Shown: positions 26,144 through 33,750 of the stretch, piece by piece
Position numbering within the stretch: the first letter of the stretch is position 1
Layout: every line of letters begins with the position of its first letter
NCBI GenBank assembly: GCA_035509315.1
Contig: DATJLS010000008.1
Location: forward strand, 28,550 to 92,549
Source: JAKAWQ01 sp035509315
Lineage (GTDB): Bacteria > Pseudomonadota > Alphaproteobacteria > Acetobacterales > Acetobacteraceae
Length of the DNA stretch: 64,000 nt
Direction of reading: 5' to 3'
Translations under genes and position numbers: made by a program
Notes under the pieces: generated by a model
Seen by the model: only the letters and a program-made list of their open reading frames with translations
Databases searched by the model: none
What the model was told of the DNA's origin: nothing

Positions 26144-28225
26144 TCAAAAACCGGCAAGCTTGCGCCATTCCTCTTCGTCGATCGTGCGCACCTCAAGATC
26201 GGCCGCCTTGCGTGCCTTGGAGCCAGCATCTGCCCCGGCAACCAGAAGGTCCGTCGCGCGGGAAACACTGTCGGTCACCTTTGCGCCGAGCACCTCGGCA
26301 CGGGCCTTGGCCTCCGCTCGCGTCATCGTCGCAAGCGTGCCTGTGAAAACGATCGTCTTGCCGGAAAGGGGCGATGATTCGCTCGGGGACGATTCGGCAT
26401 CCTCGATCGTGACTTCGCGTTCCAGCGCTTCGAGAGTGGCGACGTTGCGTGGCTCGGCGAAGAACGCAACGAGTTCCTCGACGATCGCCGGACCGATCCC
26501 GAGAATCGAATCAAGGGCGTGCCGGGCAGGAGAATCGAGATTCGAGGCCGCCCGCATGGCGGCCGCGAAACGGCGATAGGAACCGTAATGGCGGGCAAGA
26601 AGGCGGGCGTTCGTCTCACCGATCCGCCGGATGCCCAAAGCGTAGATGAAACGAGCCAGCGGGATCCGCCGCCGCGCTTCTATGGCGTTCGAGAGGTTCC
26701 GCGCCGAAGTCTCGCCCCAGCCCTCGCGCCTGGCGATCTCGCTCTCCCGCGCGGGAAGCGAAAAGATATCCACCGGGCTCTTCAGCAGGCCATCGGCATG
26801 GAATTCGGCGATCGTCTTCTCGCCCAAGCCCTCGATGTCGAAGGCTCCGCGCGAGACGAAGTGGCGCAGCCGCTCGACGGCCTGGGCCGCGCAGATAAGA
26901 CCGCCCGTGCAGCGGCGAACCGCCTCGCCCGTCTCGCGCACGGCTCGGCTGCCGCAGACCGGGCACGTGTCGGGGAAGACAAAACGTTTGGCGCCCTTTG
27001 GCCGGCGCTCGGTGATGACGCCAAGCACTTGCGGGATCACATCTCCGGCGCGCTGGATCCGTACCCAGTCGCCAATGCGGATGTCCTTTCGTTCGATTTC
27101 GTCCTCATTGTGCAAGCTGGCACGAGAGACGAGCACCCCGCCGACATTGACCGGCGTGAGCTGCGCCACCGGGGTGAGGGCCCCTGTGCGGCCGACCTGG
27201 ATCAGAATGTCCTCAAGCTTCGTGATCGCCTGCTCGGCCGGGAATTTCCAGGCAACGGCCCAGCGCGGGGCACGGCCGACCGCGCCCAGCCGGCGCTGCA
27301 AGGCGAGATCGTCGATCTTGTACACCACGCCATCGATGTCATAGCCGAGCGTCGCACGCTCTTCGGCCATCTTCTCCTGGAACGCCCCTGCCTCATCCGC
27401 ATCGCGCACATGTTTCGAGATCGGATTGACGGCGAAACCCCAGCCGCGAAGCCGTCCAAGATAGCCCCAATGCGTGTCCGCCACCGGCTCGCTTGCCGAA
27501 CCCATCGCGTAGGCGAATAGGGAGAGGCGGCGCGAGGCGGTGATCGACGGATCGAGCTGGCGGAGGCTGCCGGCGGCCGCGTTGCGTGGATTGGCGAAAA
27601 CCTTCTCCCCGGCTTTCTCCTGCGCTTCATTGAGCGCGAGAAAATCGGTCTTCGTCATGTACACTTCACCGCGGATCTCGATGAACGAAGGCGCCCCTCC
27701 ATGCAGGCGCTGCGGCACCGCCTTCATCGTCTTCAGATTCGCGGTCACATCTTCTCCCTCGATGCCGTCCCCGCGCGTCGCACCGGAGACGAAGCGCCCA
27801 TTCTCGTAGCTGAGGGAGATCGAGAGGCCGTCGATTTTCGGCTCGGCAACCATTGGCAGGGCGCGGGAGGGATCAAGGCCGAGGAATCGCCGTGCACGGC
27901 CGACGAACTCAGAGAATTCGGCCGGAGTGAGAACGTTGTCGAGCGAGATCATCGGCTCGCGATGACGAAGCTTGTGAAAGCCGCTGGCGGGCGCGGTCCC
28001 GACCCGATGGGTTGGCGAGTCGGGGCGCACAAGTGAGGGAAAGCGTGCCTCGATCGCGGCATTCCGCACGCGCAGCCGGTCGTACTCGGCATCCGTCATG
28101 ACCGGGGAATCCGCTTCATAGTAGGCGCGATCCGCTTCGGCGATGCGCTCCGCGAGCCGGGCGAGCTCAACCCTGGCGTCGCTCTCGTCCAGTCCCTCGA
28201 CGATGCTTTCGACGGGCTTCTTCAT
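26144..28225 (-). CDS. ligA: NAD-dependent DNA ligase
   Basis: This 693-residue ligase has the adenylated lysine in AEPKIDGLS near residue 122, the oligonucleotide-binding fold, a four-cysteine zinc finger (CPVC with a later CTGGLIC near residue 420), helix-hairpin-helix repeats and a C-terminal BRCT domain (SGKTIVFTGTLATMTRAEAK). The start is ATG 28225, which overlaps the recN stop by 4 bp; a much longer upstream open frame is only a shadow of recN. It seals nicks in replication and repair. Confidence 0.96.
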   Translation of the reverse strand: MKKPVESIVEGLDESDARVELARLAERIAEADRAYYEADSPVMTDAEYDRLRVRNAAIEARFPSLVRPDSPTHRVGTAPASGFHKLRHREPMISLDNVLTPAEFSEFVGRARRFLGLDPSRALPMVAEPKIDGLSISLSYENGRFVSGATRGDGIEGEDVTANLKTMKAVPQRLHGGAPSFIEIRGEVYMTKTDFLALNEAQEKAGEKVFANPRNAAAGSLRQLDPSITASRRLSLFAYAMGSASEPVADTHWGYLGRLRGWGFAVNPISKHVRDADEAGAFQEKMAEERATLGYDIDGVVYKIDDLALQRRLGAVGRAPRWAVAWKFPAEQAITKLEDILIQVGRTGALTPVAQLTPVNVGGVLVSRASLHNEDEIERKDIRIGDWVRIQRAGDVIPQVLGVITERRPKGAKRFVFPDTCPVCGSRAVRETGEAVRRCTGGLICAAQAVERLRHFVSRGAFDIEGLGEKTIAEFHADGLLKSPVDIFSLPARESEIARREGWGETSARNLSNAIEARRRIPLARFIYALGIRRIGETNARLLARHYGSYRRFAAAMRAASNLDSPARHALDSILGIGPAIVEELVAFFAEPRNVATLEALEREVTIEDAESSPSESSPLSGKTIVFTGTLATMTRAEAKARAEVLGAKVTDSVSRATDLLVAGADAGSKARKAADLEVRTIDEEEWRKLAGF

Positions 28226-29928
28226 CGGCCGGCCCGCAAACCGCGGCGCCTGGGCGCCGGTTGGGGGCCGGAGAGCAGGCTGGCGGCCGCGGCCCGGGCA
28301 GCGTCTGTCACCGTCGCGCCGGCGAGCATGCGGGCAATCTCCTCCTGGCGGAGCGAGCCTTCGAGTTCGATGACCCGCGTGGTCGCCCGCCCACGTCCGG
28401 CCTCCTTGGTGATGCGAAAATGCTGGCGACCATGGACGGCAACCTGCGGGCTGTGCGTCACGACAAGGACCTGCACGCGCTCGGCGATACGCGCAAGCCG
28501 TTCGCCGACCGCCGCGGCAGCGGCACCCCCGATGCCGGCGTCGACCTCGTCGAAAATAAGGGTGCCGGGGTTGCGGGCGCCGATCAGGACCACCTTGAGG
28601 GCAAGCATCAGGCGCGCCAGCTCGCCTCCGGAAGCGGCGCGGGCGAGTGGGGCCGGCTCCTGGCCAGGATTTGCCGCAAGCAGAAAGGACACCGCTTCCG
28701 TTCCCTCGGGTCCCCAGTCTCTCTCGGCGAAATTCTCCAGACGGCAATGGAACCGTGCTTTCTCGAGGCGAAGCGGCGCCAGCTCGCGAGCGAGGGCTGC
28801 TTCGAGCCGCCGTCCCGCTTCCGCCCGGGCGGCGGCAAGCCGGCCCGCCGCTTCGACATAGGCTTCCCGGGCAGAAGCGGCATCCCGGGTGCGGGCTTGG
28901 GCGATGGCAGCTTCGTCCTCGATGGCCCCAAGCTCGGCCTTCAGGCGCAAGCAAAGTTCCGGCAGCTCGGCGACGCTCACGCCGTGCTTGCGCGCGACGG
29001 CACGAAGCGCAAAAAGACGCGTCTCCGCCCGCTCCAGCCGTCTTGGGTCGCCCGTTTCCGTCTCGGCCTGACGCATCAGCAGGGATTCGGCTTCGCCAAG
29101 CGCCTCCTCCGCCCGCTCGAGTGCCGCCATCGCCCCGGCAGCTGGCGGGACAAGACGGGAAAGCGCGCGAATCGACGCCCGGACCGCAGCCGCGGGGGAT
29201 GAACCGGAGCGGCTTCCGCGCGGAGCAAGCTCGGCAAGCGCGGCGGCAAACGCCTCCGCCCGGCGTTCCTCCTCCTGAAGCGTCTGGCGCTCGATCGCCA
29301 GACGCTCCTCTTCGTCAGGCTCGGGACCAAGCGCATCAAGCTCCTCGATCACATGGGCGAGCCACTGCGCATTCTGCTCCGTCCGCTCCCGTCCCAGGGC
29401 GGCCTCTTCGGCGGCGCGGGCGGCCGTGCGCCATGCCGAGAAAGCCGTGCTCACGGCCCCGGTGAGCTCTGAGTCCACACCGAACGCGTCGAGCAGGGCA
29501 CGTTGCACAGGCGGATCGGCAAGTCCGATCTGTGCGTTCTGGGACTGCATTTCGACCAGGGCGGAGCCAACACGACGCAAAAGTCCTACGCCCACGGGTT
29601 GATCGTTGATGAAGCCGCGCGAGCGCCCGTCGCGAGAGAGGACACGCCGGAGCAGAATTTCGTCCTCCGCACCGATGCCCTGCTCGGCAAGCAGGGCACG
29701 CACCGGATGGTCGGAAGGTGGGGCGAAGCAAGCAACGGCGCTCGCCTCGGTAGCGTCCCTGGCGACGAGGCCGGCATCAGCGCGGGCGCCGAGCGCCAGG
29801 CCGAGCCCATCCAGCAGAATCGATTTCCCGGCCCCGGTCTCGCCCGTGAGTACGCTGAGCCCCGGGCCGAAGACGATATCCTGCCGATCGATCAGAACCA
29901 CATCGCGGAGGGAGAGCGCCGTCAGCAT
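28222..29928 (-). CDS. recN: DNA repair protein RecN
   Basis: This SMC-like ATPase of 568 residues has Walker A GETGAGKSILLDGLG near residue 31, long Ala/Glu-rich coiled-coil arms, and a C-terminal LIFDEVDAGIGGAAAAAVGE Walker B/signature region followed by VLVVTHSPQVA. It acts in double-strand break repair. ATG 29928 (MLTALSLRDVVLID) matches the family start; a GTG two codons earlier is possible. It sits between bamD and ligA, as in many alphaproteobacteria. Confidence 0.95.
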   Translation of the reverse strand: MLTALSLRDVVLIDRQDIVFGPGLSVLTGETGAGKSILLDGLGLALGARADAGLVARDATEASAVACFAPPSDHPVRALLAEQGIGAEDEILLRRVLSRDGRSRGFINDQPVGVGLLRRVGSALVEMQSQNAQIGLADPPVQRALLDAFGVDSELTGAVSTAFSAWRTAARAAEEAALGRERTEQNAQWLAHVIEELDALGPEPDEEERLAIERQTLQEEERRAEAFAAALAELAPRGSRSGSSPAAAVRASIRALSRLVPPAAGAMAALERAEEALGEAESLLMRQAETETGDPRRLERAETRLFALRAVARKHGVSVAELPELCLRLKAELGAIEDEAAIAQARTRDAASAREAYVEAAGRLAAARAEAGRRLEAALARELAPLRLEKARFHCRLENFAERDWGPEGTEAVSFLLAANPGQEPAPLARAASGGELARLMLALKVVLIGARNPGTLIFDEVDAGIGGAAAAAVGERLARIAERVQVLVVTHSPQVAVHGRQHFRITKEAGRGRATTRVIELEGSLRQEEIARMLAGATVTDAARAAAASLLSGPQPAPRRRGLRAGR

Positions 29929-29943
29929 CTCCACCCGCCGGAA

Positions 29944-30777
29944 TCAGAAGATCCCGTCCCAGATGCTGGCGAAAAATCCTGAACTGCTCGTTGGCCGCCG
30001 TGCTTCCGCCGTGACGACGCCGGCCTCGTGCAGGCGCGCATAGGCATCACGATACCAGACGCTGCCTGGATAATTGTATCCCAGCACGGCGCCCGCATGC
30101 GCCGCTTCGGTCTTCATGCCGAGCTTGAGATAGCATTCGATCAGACGCTCCAGCGCCTCGGGGACATGGTTGGTGGTCTGATACTCCTGGATGACTGTCT
30201 GGTAGCGGCCGATGGCCGCGATATAGTCGCTCTGGCGTTCGTAATAACGCCCGATCGCCATCTCGTGGCCAGCAAGATGATCGCGGCAGAGGTCGATCTT
30301 CAGGCGCGCATCATTGGCATAGGCGCTTCCGGGAAAGCGGCTCACAACGTCTTGAAGCGCAGTGATCGCCTCCCGCGTGGCCTGCTGGTCACGCAGGATA
30401 TCCGAGATCTGCTCATAGTAGCAGAGCGCCCGGAGGTAATAGGCATAGGCGATATCGGGATTGGCGGGATGAAGCTGGATGAAACGCTCGAGCGCGTCGA
30501 TCGCTCCGGTGTAGTCCTGCTGCAGATAGGCCGCGTAGCCATGCATCAGCTGGGCATTCGTGGCCCAAGGCGAGAAGGGGAAATCTTCCTCGACCTGATC
30601 GAAATTGTCGATCGCCTGTTTGTAGTTCTCGGTGTTCATCTGCGCGACACCGCTTTGGTAGAGACTCTCGGCGGTCGGCGCCGCCACCGTTTTTTTGACG
30701 GTCGGGCCACCGAAGAGCCCGCACCCCCCGAGAAGGAGCGGCAGGACGAGCATGGCAGGGGTCAGACGACAACGCAT
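29944..30777 (-). CDS. bamD: Outer membrane protein assembly factor BamD
   Basis: This 277-residue lipoprotein has signal MRCRLTPAMLVLPLLLGGC with the lipobox cysteine at residue 19. It is followed by TPR-like repeats, including AESLYQSGVAQMNTENYKQA, FIQLHPANPDIAYAYYLRAL and VVSRFPGSAYANDARLKIDL. BamD is part of the BAM complex that inserts beta-barrel proteins. It begins the minus-strand bamD-recN-ligA group; the recN start follows its stop by about 15 bp. Confidence 0.95.
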   Translation of the reverse strand: MRCRLTPAMLVLPLLLGGCGLFGGPTVKKTVAAPTAESLYQSGVAQMNTENYKQAIDNFDQVEEDFPFSPWATNAQLMHGYAAYLQQDYTGAIDALERFIQLHPANPDIAYAYYLRALCYYEQISDILRDQQATREAITALQDVVSRFPGSAYANDARLKIDLCRDHLAGHEMAIGRYYERQSDYIAAIGRYQTVIQEYQTTNHVPEALERLIECYLKLGMKTEAAHAGAVLGYNYPGSVWYRDAYARLHEAGVVTAEARRPTSSSGFFASIWDGIF

Positions 30778-30819
30778 CCAGGGAATCCCGATCAGGCGGC
30801 GGGCTTATAGCACAGAGCG

Positions 30820-33741
30820 TCAGTCCGCGGCGAAACGGGAGAGGGTATAGGCAGGGTCGAGGGACGTGCCATAGCGGATCGCCGTGGCCGTCAGCCGGCC
30901 GATGACAGGGCCGAGCGTGTAGGCATTGGCGGCCAGGGCGTTGAAGAAACCCGGCAGGCCCGGCGCTTCCCCGAGCAGTGGTGCCGCATCGATCTCGGGG
31001 GCCATGCCGGTCCAGGCGCGGATGGCAGAGAGGCCGGCAAGCGATGGCAGGGCTCGTCCGGCAACCCAAAGATTGGCCTCGATATTCTTGCGCAACGGCC
31101 TCGTCGCGCCCGTCGCCGCTTCGTAATCGCCGAACCAGCCCCCGCCGATGAGGAAGCTGCCATTGGCTTGCTGCTTGAGAGAAAGGTGGCGCTTGGCGAG
31201 CAGCATGAGATGGCGGGTCAGGGGTGGGGCAGGAGCCGTGACGATGACCTGCTGGACGGTTCCGCTCACAGGCACGGCAAGCCCGGCCATGGCAGCGATC
31301 CGGCGGGCATAAGGGCCGGCGGCATTGACGACGCGGCCGGCGCGAATCGGGCCATGACTGGTCTCGGCGCTCCAGCCCGAGCCGGCGCGGGCAAGAGCGG
31401 TCACTTCGGCGCGGGCCAGCAGCCGGGCCCCGCTTTGCTCCGCGAGACGACGAAGCGCGAAGCTGCCCCGCAATGGATCGCCATAGCCTTCACCAGGGCA
31501 GAAATCGGCGCCCGCGAGCGTGGGCGAAAGGGCGGGTGCAATGGCGCGAAGCTCATTCGCGCCAATCAGGCGGCTTTCGATGCCGTGACGGTTCTCCATC
31601 GCGACTTTCGCCGCGAGCCAGCGCATCGTTCCCTCATCCTCGGCGACCATGAGCCCGCCCTCGGTGATGATGCCGAGCGGTTCTCCCGCCTCGGCGGCGA
31701 TTTCCTTCCAGAGGGCGATGCTTTGCGGACCGAGAGGGAGCGTCGCGGCGGCCGGTCCGCCATCCTGTGGACCCGATTCCGAGAAATCGTAGGCGAGGAG
31801 CTGAACATGCAGGCTGCCTGCATTCGCCGTGCTCGCCGCCATGGCGAAGTCCTGTCCGCGTTCCGCAACAAGCACGTCGATGCCCTCGCGGGCGAGGTAA
31901 AAGGCCGCGGCGAGGCCGACGATGCCGCCCCCGATCACCAGGACATCTGCGGCCAGGGGCGTTGTCGTGGGCGTTGTCGTGGGCGTCGTCCCGGGCTGCG
32001 GGCGCGCCGGGGGCAAAGGGGGCGGCGTCGGTTCCGGAATATGCCCGGCCTCGAATTCGGGGCCAGGAAACATCAGCGGCGCGATGGGCACCGGGCGGAC
32101 CGGCGGGCGGGGAAAGGCGAAGGCGAAGGGATCCGGTTGCTCCGGGCAGAGGCGGGCAATAACGGCGGCACAGAAGCGGCCCTGGCAAGGCCCCATGCCC
32201 GCGCGGCAGGCCTTTTTGAGGGTGGGAAGCGATGTCGCGCCCTGGGCGATTTCGGCACGCAGGCGGCTTGCGGTGATCTCCTCGCAGCGGCAGACGATGG
32301 TCGAGTCGGAGAGAGTCCCCCGCTCGAAACGGGGTGGGGGGAAAATCCGCCAAAGCGCCCGCTGAAAGGTTTCCGCGCGGGCAAGGGCAGGACGGGTGGC
32401 AAGCTGATCCGCAGGCAGGCGAAACCCCAGGTCGCGGGCGGCCGCGAGACCGGCAAGCCGGCCACGGAGAACAGCAATGCGAGCCCCACCAAATGCCGCC
32501 CCGTCACCGACGGCGAAGACCGTCGGAAGACTCGTTCTTCCCTCTTCGTCAGTGATCGTGGCGAGGTGTCCGAGCCCCGCATCGACGAAACGGTGCTCCG
32601 CGCCGAGGGCGCGGGCGAACGCGGTTTCCGGCTGGAAGCCGGCATTGAGAGCGACGAGGCCCGCGGCAATGCGGCGCTCGCCGTCTGGTGTCTCGATGCG
32701 GACGGCGGAGGGGCGGTCTACGCCCTCGATCGCGGCGATCCTGCTGGCCCAGAAGATCGGCACGCCGGCGTGCCTGAGATGAAGAAGATGGACGAAGCCG
32801 GTGCGCAGAAGAGCAAGCGCGCTACGGGCGAGTGCCCATAGCTCGGCAAGCGCGGCTGCGCCGGGTCGGGGTGCGGCTTCGACCAGACCGGCGAGACGGA
32901 CTCCATTGGCGAGAAGCTCGGCGGCAAGTTGGAAATTGAGCGGACCGCTGCCGGCAACGACCACCGGTTCCGCAGGGCAAACACGCCCCGCGCGGGCGAG
33001 GGTCTGGAGAGCGCCCGTGGTCATCACGCCTGGAAGCGTCCAGCCCGGCAGCGGGACAGGGCACTCATGCGCGCCAGGCGCCAGAATCAGGCGGCGAGGG
33101 TGGAAGATCGTCTCATGACCATGGACGAGCGCCGCGATCTCGTCCGGTGCAAAGGCGCCCCAGACGAGCGCATCCGTCTCGATCGCAACGCCAGCCGCGG
33201 CAGAAGCCGCGCGGAACGCATCCCCCTCACGGAATTGAGCATCCGGCGCGCCGTGGGCGTAAGCGTGGCTCGCGGCAAGCGGCTTCAGATATTGGCCACC
33301 GGCCTTCGCCCGCTCGTCGAGGAGAATGACCGAAGCCCCGACCTCTCGGGCGGCGATCGCCGCCGAAAGGCCAGCAGGCCCACCACCAACGACAAGGACA
33401 TCGGGGGTATGTGTTTCGGGCTCGAATCGAGCGGGAAAAGGAGCGAGGGGCGCAAAGGAGGATGGGGCGCCGCTCTGCACCTCCATGCCATCGGCGGCGG
33501 CGACCAGGCAGGCGCGCTGACCCGGGCGGCTATCGATGGTGACGAGGCAGTCAAAGCAGGCGCCGATGCCGCAGTGGAGACCGCGTGGCGCACCGGAAGG
33601 CATGCGACGAAACGAAAGATGGCCGGAGGCGGAAAGTGCGGCGGCAACGCTCTCCCCTTCGAGCGCCGGGATCTCCTTTCCGTCGAAGTGAAGGGTGATG
33701 GCTCGTCCGACAGGCCGAATGGCAGGATGGAGAAGGCGCAA
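30820..33741 (-). CDS. Three-domain FAD-dependent oxidoreductase (Fer2 - BFD-type FAD dehydrogenase - DAO fusion, HcnABC-like)
   Basis: This 973-residue protein joins what are usually three subunits. Residues 1-95 form a Fer2-type 2Fe-2S domain with cysteines 57, 62, 65 and 78. Residues 112-530 are a pyridine-nucleotide-type FAD domain (DVLVVGGGPAGLSAA) ending in a BFD-like 2Fe-2S site with cysteines 484, 486, 519 and 524. A Pro/Thr-rich linker (about 541-597) leads to a DAO-type FAD oxidase starting DVLVIGGGIVGLAAAFYL. The layout matches hydrogen cyanide synthase HcnABC or opine/proline-type oxidases; the substrate is unknown. The start is TTG at 33741, with GGGGAG overlapping the upstream stop codon, so it is coupled to the GGDEF-EAL gene 9 bp away. 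Confidence 0.88.
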   Translation of the reverse strand: MRLLHPAIRPVGRAITLHFDGKEIPALEGESVAAALSASGHLSFRRMPSGAPRGLHCGIGACFDCLVTIDSRPGQRACLVAAADGMEVQSGAPSSFAPLAPFPARFEPETHTPDVLVVGGGPAGLSAAIAAREVGASVILLDERAKAGGQYLKPLAASHAYAHGAPDAQFREGDAFRAASAAAGVAIETDALVWGAFAPDEIAALVHGHETIFHPRRLILAPGAHECPVPLPGWTLPGVMTTGALQTLARAGRVCPAEPVVVAGSGPLNFQLAAELLANGVRLAGLVEAAPRPGAAALAELWALARSALALLRTGFVHLLHLRHAGVPIFWASRIAAIEGVDRPSAVRIETPDGERRIAAGLVALNAGFQPETAFARALGAEHRFVDAGLGHLATITDEEGRTSLPTVFAVGDGAAFGGARIAVLRGRLAGLAAARDLGFRLPADQLATRPALARAETFQRALWRIFPPPRFERGTLSDSTIVCRCEEITASRLRAEIAQGATSLPTLKKACRAGMGPCQGRFCAAVIARLCPEQPDPFAFAFPRPPVRPVPIAPLMFPGPEFEAGHIPEPTPPPLPPARPQPGTTPTTTPTTTPLAADVLVIGGGIVGLAAAFYLAREGIDVLVAERGQDFAMAASTANAGSLHVQLLAYDFSESGPQDGGPAAATLPLGPQSIALWKEIAAEAGEPLGIITEGGLMVAEDEGTMRWLAAKVAMENRHGIESRLIGANELRAIAPALSPTLAGADFCPGEGYGDPLRGSFALRRLAEQSGARLLARAEVTALARAGSGWSAETSHGPIRAGRVVNAAGPYARRIAAMAGLAVPVSGTVQQVIVTAPAPPLTRHLMLLAKRHLSLKQQANGSFLIGGGWFGDYEAATGATRPLRKNIEANLWVAGRALPSLAGLSAIRAWTGMAPEIDAAPLLGEAPGLPGFFNALAANAYTLGPVIGRLTATAIRYGTSLDPAYTLSRFAAD
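31957..31992 (-). repeat. Three 12-bp tandem repeats encoding the linker of the fusion oxidoreductase
   Basis: The plus strand reads GGGCGTTGTCGT twice (31957-31968, 31969-31980), then a degenerate third copy. Each unit encodes four linker residues (Thr-Thr-Pro-Thr type) between the two FAD domains. The 12-bp period keeps the frame, so copy-number change would only lengthen or shorten the linker. Confidence 0.85.
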
Positions 33742-33750
33742 GCGGCTTGG

